A DNA stretch of 10,647 bases from positions 1 through 10,647 of the forward strand of contig JBEGQX010000243.1 in the NCBI GenBank assembly GCA_041180805.1, read 5' to 3'. Both the position numbers and the translations under genes were made by a program. Source of the stretch: JBEGQX01 sp041180805. Its GTDB lineage: Bacteria > Planctomycetota > Planctomycetia > Gemmatales > Gemmataceae. Below are positions 1-6,530 of this stretch, piece after piece (position 1 is the first letter of the stretch; every line of letters begins with the position of its first letter). The notes beneath the pieces are model-generated. The model saw only the letters and a list, made by a program, of their open reading frames with translations. It was not told the DNA's origin and did no database searches.

Positions 1-240
1 GCGTGGAGTTGGGCTGGTGATTATCCTTGGTCAAATTTTGATGGCTGCAATCAGGATGGATCGTTGGGTGGCCCATTTACCATGAATGGAACTAATATGT
101 GCGAATTTTATAGCTTTCATACTGGCGGTGGAAATTTCCTTATGGGGGATGGAAGGGTCATTTTTATACCGGAAAGTATTCCATCTCGTGAAATGGCAAA
201 AAGGGTAACCCGTACCGGGGAAGAAATCTTTCAGGATTAA
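1..240 (+). CDS. DUF1559 (SBP_bac_10) family protein, C-terminal fragment
   Basis: The reading frame is open from base 1 to a TAA at 238-240, giving the last 79 residues of a protein whose start lies outside the window. The segment FHTGGGNFLMGDGRVIFI matches the closing motif of DUF1559 proteins, usually of the form 'H.GGaNfLfgDGSVrFI', followed by a short tail that here ends in GEEIFQD. Family members in planctomycetes are type-II-secretion-pilin-like, with an N-terminal prepilin cleavage/methylation helix and an extracytoplasmic domain. Their biochemical role is unknown. The helix cannot be seen here. The next gene starts 9 nt after this stop, so the two are very likely co-transcribed. The family call is firm; function is not assigned. 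Confidence 0.88.
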   Translation, partial: AWSWAGDYPWSNFDGCNQDGSLGGPFTMNGTNMCEFYSFHTGGGNFLMGDGRVIFIPESIPSREMAKRVTRTGEEIFQD

Positions 241-249
241 AACGGAATC

Positions 250-1119
250 ATGGCAAAATGGTATTACATCAAGAAAGGGGAGGTATACGGACCGATCGGC
301 AATCGGGAATTAAAAATACTTTTAAAAGAAGGTTTTTTATTACCCGAAGACAAAGTACGAAAAAAAGGTACTAAGCGTTGGGCTAAAACAAAAAGGTTGA
401 TCCGTATAAAAAAGAAAAAAGCAGTCGAAGCCAAGTTGGAATTTCCTGAAGCAGCACCTTCTCTAGAAATAATTCCTGAACCTGTTGAAAAACCAGTCGA
501 AGCTGCCACTGTCAGGCCCAAGGTTCAAATTCCTGAATACAACTTTGAAATTAATTCACCTCAGGCATTTGCTGCAGCCTTATTAAATGGCAGCCATTTA
601 CCTTCAAACGAAGTAAAGAAAACAGTTTCTCCAACTTTGTTACCTGTCCGTTCCAAATCCAAATGGGTTAGTAAAGAAAGCCTATTGGCCTGTTTGGCGA
701 TTATTGCGTGTTTGTATTGGGTACCCAGAATAATTTGGTCTGGACCAGAATTGATAAAAACATCCTCAATTCAGGGTGAGGTTTTTTTCAAGGGTCAAAA
801 ATTGCCAGGTGGCAAAGTTTATTTTGTGCATGAAAAAGGTTTGGGTGCTTCAGATATTGATGAATCCGGAAAATATAAAATCATGAAAGTTCCTGTGGGA
901 AATTGTAAAATAATGCTTCAAATTCCCAAACAAAATGAAAAAGGACCGTCTAAAGCAACACAAGAACTTTCATTTTTGAAGAATCCCAGAGTTGTCACTG
1001 AAACCAAGGTTAAATTGCCCAATATACCTGAGAGATATTTCGATGTTCGCACTTCAGGGCTTTCATTTTCCGTCAAAGATGATGAAAAACAGATTTACCA
1101 GATCCAGTTGGAACCTTAA
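250..1119 (+). CDS. GYF_2 domain - transmembrane - carboxypeptidase-regulatory-like fusion protein
   Basis: This is a 289-residue membrane protein in three parts. Residues ~3-48 resemble a GYF_2 (DUF4339) domain: WYY near the start, GP at 14-15, then a 'GfLLPEDkVrkkGtkrW' block. A Lys-rich stretch and a Pro/Glu-rich linker follow to ~95. Residues ~144-163 form one hydrophobic helix (LLACLAIIACLYWVPRIIW). The rest, from ~174, starts 'IQGEVFFKGQKLPGGKVYF', typical of a carboxypeptidase-regulatory-like beta sandwich, and ends 'IPERYFDVRTSGLSFSVKD', the tail common in small planctomycete proteins encoded beside DUF1559 genes. Those relatives usually begin with a lipoprotein signal; here a GYF_2 module and helix replace it. 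The basic N-terminal half suggests it is cytoplasmic with the C-terminus outside. The start follows the DUF1559 stop by 9 nt with only a weak CGGAA upstream, so translational coupling is plausible. Function unknown; the domain calls come from motif recognition. Confidence 0.82.
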   Translation: MAKWYYIKKGEVYGPIGNRELKILLKEGFLLPEDKVRKKGTKRWAKTKRLIRIKKKKAVEAKLEFPEAAPSLEIIPEPVEKPVEAATVRPKVQIPEYNFEINSPQAFAAALLNGSHLPSNEVKKTVSPTLLPVRSKSKWVSKESLLACLAIIACLYWVPRIIWSGPELIKTSSIQGEVFFKGQKLPGGKVYFVHEKGLGASDIDESGKYKIMKVPVGNCKIMLQIPKQNEKGPSKATQELSFLKNPRVVTETKVKLPNIPERYFDVRTSGLSFSVKDDEKQIYQIQLEP

Positions 1120-1123
1120 AAAG

Positions 1124-1160
1124 TATTCATGGTTTTTAATGTTTCAGCTTTTCATGAATA
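1124..1160 (+). terminator. Weak AT-rich inverted repeat after the GYF_2 fusion gene
   Basis: TATTCATG (1124-1131) is perfectly complementary to CATGAATA (1153-1160), with a 21-nt spacer rich in T. It begins 4 nt after the stop of the GYF_2 gene. It lacks a G+C-rich stem and a terminal T-run, so it is only a weak candidate for the end of the DUF1559/GYF_2 transcript. The rest of the 161-nt gap shows no gene and no convincing -35/-10 promoter. Confidence 0.22.
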
Positions 1161-1264
1161 TCGAAAACCTGGAGGCGCGGGACAAGGAAAACCGCCCCTA
1201 TGATCTACTTGCGGAAGGCTCCCCACTTTTGAATTTGTTTTAGTTCCAGGCACAACTTTTAACT

Positions 1265-1273
1265 AAGGAAGGA
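1265..1273 (+). promoter_or_regulatory. Strong ribosome binding site of the SMP-30-like gene
   Basis: AAGGAAGGA lies 7 nt before the first of three closely spaced in-frame ATGs (1281, 1284, 1290). The spacing favours 1281, and the signal peptide begins there. Confidence 0.75.
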
Positions 1274-1280
1274 CATTCGA

Positions 1281-3122
1281 ATGATGAATATGTCCATCAC
1301 CCTTCTTTTGCCCTTGTTATTATCCATGGGTCAGGATTATTCCAAGCTTCAGGATGTAAAAGCTGTCCACTATGCCCGGGCTCCGGGTTATTCGGAAGGG
1401 CCCACATGGAAACAAGGAGAACTCTTTTTTTGCAGTGGTGCTCTTTTACGAATTGGCAAGGAAGGCAGGATTGACAAGTTTTTGGATATCAACCCTGCTG
1501 GCACAATCCTAAAAGCCAACGGAAATCTTTTGATTTGTGACAATAAGTACAAGGCGATTTTGGAATACACAACCGATGGAATTCTGTCTGTGCTGGCGGA
1601 TAGTTTTGATGGTAAACCACTGAACAGCCTTAATGATCTTACTTTGGATTCGCGGGGAAACATCTACTGGACTGATCCTGCCGGTTCATCTTTGGCAAAG
1701 CCCACGGGCAACATCTTCATGCTGGATGCAAAAGGTAATGTTAGCAAGGTTGCCTCTGGCCTTGCATTTCCCAATGGTCTGGATGTGGATCCCCAGAACA
1801 GGTTTCTTTATGTGATTGAATCGCAGTCCAAGAAAATTCTTCGCTATCCACTTCCTTTAGAGGGAATGGCTTTTGGGAAGCCGGAGGATTTTTATGATTT
1901 GGGCGGAAGTGGCGGAGACGGATGTGCGTTTGATGAAAATGGCAACCTCTGGGTGGCGGACTTTCAAAGGCCAGAAACAAAACAGGGTCGAATTATTGTT
2001 GTTTCTCCAGATCGCAAAGTGTTGGGGCATGTGACAATTCCCGCATCGGTGGTTAGCAATATTGCATTCGGCGGAAATAACCACGATGAAATTTTTTGTA
2101 CCTCAGGAACGCCCGACGGGGTATTTCACGCCAAGGTAGGTATTAAAGGGTTCAAGGGGCACCCCGGTGTTTCAAACAAGGTTCAGCGAAAAATTAACCT
2201 TGGTCCTGAAGAGGCGGCAAGCCCTGTCCATTCGACCAAATTTGGGTTTCCCGGCGGAATCGGCACTACCCGGGGTTGGTACATTTGGAAATCCTTTGAT
2301 CCAAAAAGCATGGAAGCCATTGTCACCCGCGAATCTTCTGATGAACCCATTAAGACCCGGGTTCTTCCATGGATGACCACCTACAGGCATCTTGTCTACG
2401 GAACAAGTCCGGCTGACCTCTTGGAAGGCGAAAGGGTAAATCTTTTTTTCAACGCCGATGAAAATCATCCGCGTGGTTACCTTGTTCATTACCAGGATGA
2501 GATTTGCCAGATGAAAGGTCACAACCATATCTATCGCGCCATTGAGGACAGTAAAGATGGGAAAAACTTCAAGGCTATGGCGATGGCTGGTGATAAGCCA
2601 TTGGACGGCTCCGTTCTCGAATTTTGTTTAGCTCCAGATGCCCAAAAATGGAGTAAGGGAAAACTTGTTGATAATAAAACCATAATTCGGGGCGATCTTT
2701 TTTATCTCACTTGGTGTACAAAAGAGCAAAAGCGTCTCGTCATGCACATAATCGATGAAGATAGCCTCGGAGAAATCAAATCTAACCAGCAGAAAAAGGT
2801 TGATGAGCGCCTTGCAAAAGATGGGTTGGAAGGTTATTTCCACCATATGCCTGATAATAAAATTCTATTTGTTGTTTATGCAACTTATTGGACCCAGGCA
2901 AATCAATTGAAACCTGGGGATGCAGTAAGGATGATACCACCCAAAGAAAATGGAAAAGGAATTCAGCCCATATCACTCAAGGTAGTTTCACAAAAAAATC
3001 GCGGAACTTATGGTTCTGGCTTCAACGAAGTGGTCTTGGAAGTTTTCCAAGGTATGGACATCTCAGGGATTGCAAAATATCAATTCACATCTGGATTTCG
3101 ACTTGCGAGGGAAATGAAATAA
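1281..3122 (+). CDS. Secreted SMP-30/gluconolactonase-like beta-propeller protein with unknown C-terminal domain
   Basis: This is a 613-residue exported protein. Residues 1-~17 are a short hydrophobic signal sequence (MMNMSITLLLPLLLSMG) without a lipobox. Residues ~25-300 form an SMP-30/gluconolactonase/LRE-like beta-propeller. The four metal/active-site positions of this family all have counterparts: Glu39 in YSEGPTW, Asn118 in SLNDLTLD, Asn165 in FPNGLDVD and Asp213 in GGDGCAFD. A divalent-metal lactonase or related hydrolase is therefore plausible; the substrate is unknown. Residues ~305-613 match no family I recognise. They contain a Trp/Tyr-rich segment (GWYIWKSFD), a 'DSKDGKNF' that faintly recalls sugar-binding propeller repeats, and the block FVVYATYWTQANQLKPGDAV. 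Ordinary SMP-30 proteins are about 300 residues, so this one has roughly doubled. It lies 161 nt after the GYF_2 gene with its own strong ribosome binding site, so it may be a separate unit. Its stop is 2 nt from that of the converging ASCH gene. Confidence 0.85.
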   Translation: MMNMSITLLLPLLLSMGQDYSKLQDVKAVHYARAPGYSEGPTWKQGELFFCSGALLRIGKEGRIDKFLDINPAGTILKANGNLLICDNKYKAILEYTTDGILSVLADSFDGKPLNSLNDLTLDSRGNIYWTDPAGSSLAKPTGNIFMLDAKGNVSKVASGLAFPNGLDVDPQNRFLYVIESQSKKILRYPLPLEGMAFGKPEDFYDLGGSGGDGCAFDENGNLWVADFQRPETKQGRIIVVSPDRKVLGHVTIPASVVSNIAFGGNNHDEIFCTSGTPDGVFHAKVGIKGFKGHPGVSNKVQRKINLGPEEAASPVHSTKFGFPGGIGTTRGWYIWKSFDPKSMEAIVTRESSDEPIKTRVLPWMTTYRHLVYGTSPADLLEGERVNLFFNADENHPRGYLVHYQDEICQMKGHNHIYRAIEDSKDGKNFKAMAMAGDKPLDGSVLEFCLAPDAQKWSKGKLVDNKTIIRGDLFYLTWCTKEQKRLVMHIIDEDSLGEIKSNQQKKVDERLAKDGLEGYFHHMPDNKILFVVYATYWTQANQLKPGDAVRMIPPKENGKGIQPISLKVVSQKNRGTYGSGFNEVVLEVFQGMDISGIAKYQFTSGFRLAREMK

Positions 3123-3124
3123 TT

Positions 3125-3958
3125 TCATCTCCCAAACGGGTGGAAGAATCCAGCCTGGGGCATCGCTTGGGTTTTCAGGGGTGTGTCCAGACGGATCGGG
3201 TTTGCAAGCCGCCATTCAAAATACTTTTCTCCTTTTTGGCAATCAACGATTTCCATGGTTCCAACTATTACACCGCGAGGTAATGTCAGCGGATCCAAAG
3301 GATCGTGATGCCCGGGCAGGTTCACGGGGGTCTTGGCAGCGTAGATGTATACCTTGCCACGGTAGTTGGTCGGCCAGGACCGGTATTCGAATTGTTTCTC
3401 GCCCCGGAGAATTCTCTCGGCGTAAGGCTGGCGAATGCTAAGAGCGCGAATTTTTTCCAACTCATTCTGTGCCGCCGGTTGTGCCGCGCCCAGCAATTTT
3501 CGCAGTAGCGTGGCACTTTCAGAGCTAATTTGCCGAACACCACGGAAGGTTTGTGGATCTGCCTCCGTTAAATTCCCACGTTTGCGAATCTTTGGCGATT
3601 CACCATTGGTGAACCGTATTTGATGAACCAGATTCAAGGGAATGGTCAGGTTAAAACGCATGGGCTTTGCGGTTGAAGCATCCGCAAGTAGGTGATCTTT
3701 CAAACCAGCCAGTCTTTCATCCGGCGCTGAATGCAATGCTTGCAGTTGGTTCCAGAAGAGTGGTCCATGGCTTGCCTGCAATTCCCCCAAAAGCCAGACT
3801 TGCCCGGAAAAGCAGGAGAGCACAAAAAGGCTGTCTCCCGTTTGCAGCCCCCGATTTCGAAACTGGTTGCTTGCCGCATATTGCAGTAATGGAAACCCAA
3901 TCGCTTTGTGCGATTCGAACTCCGTACGAGTCCAAAGTTGGGTGAAGTATGCGGGCAT
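3125..3958 (-). CDS. ASCH-domain protein with an additional N-terminal, possibly PUA-like, domain
   Basis: This is a 277-residue soluble protein with no signal peptide. Residues ~169-277 form an ASCH domain of the PUA-like fold. The diagnostic segment is ALSIRQPYAERILRGEKQFE, then YRSWPTNYRGKVYIYAAK, a central 'LPRGVIVGTMEIVDC' strand pair and a 'WRLANPIRL...GFFHPF' ending. ASCH domains are thought to bind RNA or nucleotides, and some members process modified nucleosides. Residues ~1-62 (YFTQLWT...ASNQFRNRGLQTGDSLFVLS...VWLLGEL) look like a second small beta-barrel domain with a 'GD.lFvl' turn as in EVE/PUA-like folds; that assignment is inference. A linker of ~100 residues separates them. 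The ATG lies 20 nt after the stop of the FAD oxidoreductase gene, with a poor ribosome binding site, so it is probably the second gene of that operon. The physiological role is unknown. Confidence 0.8.
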   Translation of the reverse strand: MPAYFTQLWTRTEFESHKAIGFPLLQYAASNQFRNRGLQTGDSLFVLSCFSGQVWLLGELQASHGPLFWNQLQALHSAPDERLAGLKDHLLADASTAKPMRFNLTIPLNLVHQIRFTNGESPKIRKRGNLTEADPQTFRGVRQISSESATLLRKLLGAAQPAAQNELEKIRALSIRQPYAERILRGEKQFEYRSWPTNYRGKVYIYAAKTPVNLPGHHDPLDPLTLPRGVIVGTMEIVDCQKGEKYFEWRLANPIRLDTPLKTQAMPQAGFFHPFGR

Positions 3959-3978
3959 GGGGGCGACTTTTCCAAGGG

Positions 3979-6030
3979 CTAGTTTTTCAGAAACTGCACG
4001 GCGTCCGCCACCACATGGCCATCCGTCTTGTCGTTGGAAACAGTGACAACGGCAGGTTTATCCTTGTTGAATTCGAACTTACCCAGCGAGATAAACGCCT
4101 TGCTGTTGGCTTTGCGCTGATTCACCATGATTGTTTTGGTACCACCCGCAAAGTGGACCGTAACAGGCACATTGGTGGCACGGTTGCCGTTGTGGTTATA
4201 GTAAAAACGGATTTCATAGCTGCCGGATTCAGGGAGACTGGTCTCGAAACGCAGGGATTTTTTCCCCTGATCCATGTTGCCATCGTGCAAATATCCCTCG
4301 CCCACAAAACCGGGAATGGTGGCGCTTTGCCCCCAATTGCCTGTTTTGGTTGCTTTTGAATCATCCACAACCACACCTTGCATCTTGCTGATTTCCAGAG
4401 CAGGCAGGGCGGGTGCGGATTTGTGTTCCAGCACCTGTTTGTCCTTGAGAAGTTGTTCACGCAGTTTTTCGTAAGGAACATCCTGCACAGCGGAACCCGC
4501 ATCGATGGCAAAACAGGCCGCTGTTGCCGCTGACTGTCCCAGGATGAAAAAGACCGGTTCCATCCGGATGCTTCCATATGCCATGTGCGAACAGGAAATA
4601 CAAACGGGCACCAGCAGATTGGTACCCTGGTCACGCTTCGGAACCAGAGATTTGTAACTGATCTTGTAGGGACCACCCGGGCTTACCTGAATATCGCCCT
4701 CGTTCTGAACCTTCCCTTCCTTGGTGACATAACGCATGCAGTTGTGCGAATCCATGTTGTAGGAACCCATGCCAACGGATTCGGGGGTGTCGCGCAGTTT
4801 TCGGCAGTCCAGCTCGCTCATCACATAGTCGCTTAGCATGCGGCGGGCTTCACGCACATAGATCTGGTGTGGCCAGTTGCCTGTCGCCGTAAATTCATCC
4901 TTTGCCAGTCCCCATTTCTCCATCTCTTTGCGAATCTTTTCCGGTGTGCGCGGGTGGTTGGCCAGGGTCCACATCAGGCCCTTCTGGTAATACTCGTGTT
5001 CCTTGATAATCTTCTCACGGTCGGAATAAGAGGCATCGGCAAAAGTGAAATTTTGACCGATGAAATCCGTGCTGACGGCGCCATTGTTATTGGTGTCTGT
5101 TTTGCCATTGGGCATCATCAGGATGGAAAGGGGCAGTCGAAGGTCACCCGCCTCCAGGTTGCGAAGCAATAGTTCAAAATCTTTCTCGTTGTAGTTTTCC
5201 GGTTTGGGGAATGCAACCCGGTTCTTGGGATCCAGGCACATGCACATGCGAAAGCAAAACGCCTGCATGCGGTGATCCTCGGAGCCATCTTCGGGGTGCG
5301 GGCCTGATTCTATGCCCGGCAATAAGCCACTCTTTGGGTCGCCAGCTTTCACATAAGGGTCCACCGGCACCACAAAGCGGTGGTTGTGCACATTTTTTGC
5401 CTTCTGGATTCCGTTCAGCGTTTCGTTGTACTTCGCGTTCGCCTCACGACCCACATGGTAGGAAACACCGGCGGCGGCAAAAAGATCCCCCTCGTAGGTG
5501 GCATCTAGGAACATCTTGCCGGCAAAGGTTTTTCCAGATTCCATGATTATTTCCGTGATGGCTGTGCCCGTCTTTTTCACTCCCTTGCCCGGGGCTCGGT
5601 TCAGCCTTTCACCCAGCACAAACTTCCCCTTGTGTTCAGCAAGCATTTCATTCAGCACTTTTTCAGCCACCTTGGGTTCGAAATACCAGATGGCGTCCTC
5701 ATCCTTTCGAAGGCCCTTGAAAGTTTCCGCGGTATCGAACTGCCAGGCCTTGGGGTCGGAATAGTGCTTTCGAAGGCGCTGGTAGAATTCCCTGGAAATG
5801 CCCCCGATCACAGCCTTGCTGCCGGTATCCGTGGCACCCAGACCACCAGAGGTCAGCCCACCCAGGTGCTGGGAAGGTTCAATGATGATGGAGGTTTTCC
5901 CCATGCGCGCCGCCTGAATGGCCGCGCTGATACCAGCGGAGGTGCCACCGTAAATCACAAGGTCATAGGTCTGGGCATTAAGACTGGAAAAGCCAAAAAT
6001 TGCCCAAAGGGCAGCAAGGTACAATCGCAT
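3979..6030 (-). CDS. Secreted FAD-dependent oxidoreductase with golvesin-C-like C-terminal domain
   Basis: This is a 683-residue protein with three parts. Residues 1-20 are a signal peptide with a likely cleavage after LNAQ. Residues ~22-540 are a FAD_oxidored (PF12831-type) flavoprotein: dinucleotide-binding motif YGGTSAG (27-33), acidic Glu51 at the end of the second strand (SIIIEPSQHLGGLTSGGLG) for the FAD ribose, and the late family block 'LLVPVCISCSHMAYGSIRMEP..FILGQSAATAA'. Residues ~552-683 resemble the golvesin/xanthan-lyase carbohydrate-binding-like domain: 'VVVDDSKATKTGNW' start, GYLHDGN, NRATNVPVTVHFAGGTKT, and a HVVADAVQF ending. Planctomycetes encode many such secreted enzymes; substrates are generally unknown, and a polysaccharide-related or other bulky substrate is a guess. 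The chosen ATG gives an intact signal peptide and has GGAG about 10 nt upstream. It lies 108 nt downstream of the lipoprotein gene, beyond a strong hairpin, so it probably starts its own transcript, which would include the ASCH gene. Confidence 0.88.
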   Translation of the reverse strand: MRLYLAALWAIFGFSSLNAQTYDLVIYGGTSAGISAAIQAARMGKTSIIIEPSQHLGGLTSGGLGATDTGSKAVIGGISREFYQRLRKHYSDPKAWQFDTAETFKGLRKDEDAIWYFEPKVAEKVLNEMLAEHKGKFVLGERLNRAPGKGVKKTGTAITEIIMESGKTFAGKMFLDATYEGDLFAAAGVSYHVGREANAKYNETLNGIQKAKNVHNHRFVVPVDPYVKAGDPKSGLLPGIESGPHPEDGSEDHRMQAFCFRMCMCLDPKNRVAFPKPENYNEKDFELLLRNLEAGDLRLPLSILMMPNGKTDTNNNGAVSTDFIGQNFTFADASYSDREKIIKEHEYYQKGLMWTLANHPRTPEKIRKEMEKWGLAKDEFTATGNWPHQIYVREARRMLSDYVMSELDCRKLRDTPESVGMGSYNMDSHNCMRYVTKEGKVQNEGDIQVSPGGPYKISYKSLVPKRDQGTNLLVPVCISCSHMAYGSIRMEPVFFILGQSAATAACFAIDAGSAVQDVPYEKLREQLLKDKQVLEHKSAPALPALEISKMQGVVVDDSKATKTGNWGQSATIPGFVGEGYLHDGNMDQGKKSLRFETSLPESGSYEIRFYYNHNGNRATNVPVTVHFAGGTKTIMVNQRKANSKAFISLGKFEFNKDKPAVVTVSNDKTDGHVVADAVQFLKN

Positions 6031-6085
6031 GGGAAAGTCGCTCCGGTTCGCAGAAGGGGCAAAAGAACCATTCTGAATGGCAAGA

Positions 6086-6129
6086 CGCAGGCAGGCAAGT
6101 GATTTTGTTGTTTCACCTGCCTGCCTGCG
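6086..6129 (-). repeat. Strong inverted repeat between the lipoprotein and oxidoreductase genes
   Basis: The arms are CGCAGGCAGGCAAGTGA (6086-6102) and TCACCTGCCTGCCTGCG (6113-6129), separated by a 10-nt T-rich loop. On the plus strand there is one A-C mismatch; in minus-strand RNA the same position is a G-U wobble, so all 17 positions can pair. That asymmetry suggests it acts in the minus-strand transcript, just after the metal-efflux cluster. No proper T-run follows (TCTTGCC), so a simple intrinsic terminator is not certain. It could end the efflux transcript, protect its 3' end, or be a protein site. Confidence 0.6.
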
Positions 6130-6138
6130 GAAACAGCT

Positions 6139-6513
6139 TTAGCTTTTCTTGGCATCTTTTTCAGGCATGTTGTCTGTGGGTTCAGGCGGTTCCTTGCCGT
6201 ACTTCGCCTTGTATTGGGCGGCATACTTTTCCCTTAGGGAAGGATCACAAATAAAGCACTGGCTTTTGGCGCGGCTGTGCTTTTCGCACCAGTCCTTCTT
6301 GTCCTGGAAAGCTTTGGCCACCTTGGCGCTGCACATGCTGCATTCGCTTTCCTTCACGCCATGCTCATCGCACCACCAGCCGGAATGCTTGCTATCGTCA
6401 GCTTGGGCTTGCTTAGGGGTTTCTTTCCCCTTGGTGGAGGCCGCTTCCTGGCCACAGCCCATAACGCCAACCACCAAAGCCAGCAAAAGGCTGGGTATCA
6501 ACAATCGTTCCAT
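6139..6513 (-). CDS. Cys/His-rich lipoprotein with two CX2HX6CX2C motifs, linked to metal efflux
   Basis: This is a 124-residue exported lipoprotein. The signal peptide MERLLIPSLLLALVVGVMGC ends in a lipobox (VMGC), with the lipidated Cys at 20. After a charged linker come two copies of one motif, 28 residues apart: Cys48-x2-His51-x6-Cys58-x2-Cys61 and Cys76-x2-His79-x6-Cys86-x2-Cys89, each preceded by Trp. The four ligands per copy, in identical spacing, strongly suggest metal binding in the periplasm. From memory, similar WCxEHGxxxxxCxxC repeats occur near the N-terminus of some planctomycete CzcB-type adaptors. Here they are on a separate protein. The tail (residues ~90-124) is Lys/Glu/Pro-rich and probably disordered. 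The gene starts 17 nt after the pump stop, with an AAGGGAGAG ribosome binding site 6 nt before ATG, so it belongs to the efflux operon. It may be a metal carrier, buffer or sensor; this is inference. Confidence 0.85.
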   Translation of the reverse strand: MERLLIPSLLLALVVGVMGCGQEAASTKGKETPKQAQADDSKHSGWWCDEHGVKESECSMCSAKVAKAFQDKKDWCEKHSRAKSQCFICDPSLREKYAAQYKAKYGKEPPEPTDNMPEKDAKKS

Positions 6514-6519
6514 GAATCA

Positions 6520-6528
6520 CTCTCCCTT
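6520..6528 (-). promoter_or_regulatory. Ribosome binding site of the Cys/His-rich lipoprotein gene
   Basis: On the minus strand this reads AAGGGAGAG, 6 nt before the ATG at 6513 and a few bases after the pump's TAA. It supports both the chosen start and translation as part of the efflux operon. Confidence 0.65.
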
Positions 6529-6530
6529 GT

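Noticed and set aside
992..1243. 83-codon plus-strand open frame spanning the end of the GYF_2 gene and the following gap
   Set aside because: It overlaps the conserved tail of the GYF_2 fusion in another frame and has no ribosome binding site or recognisable motif.
1229..1264. TTGAAT as a -35 box for the SMP-30-like gene
   Set aside because: At 16-18 nt spacing there is no acceptable -10 hexamer; the AT-rich TTAACT lies about 24 nt away.
4122..4676. 184-codon minus-strand open frame inside the oxidoreductase gene
   Set aside because: It is a shifted frame of the same strand; the main frame carries the conserved FAD and golvesin-like motifs throughout, so no frameshift is indicated.
6068..6080. 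Small palindrome CCATTCTGAATGG followed by T-rich sequence on the minus strand
   Set aside because: Only about 5 bp could pair once a 3-nt loop is allowed, and the T-tract is interrupted; too weak to call a terminator.
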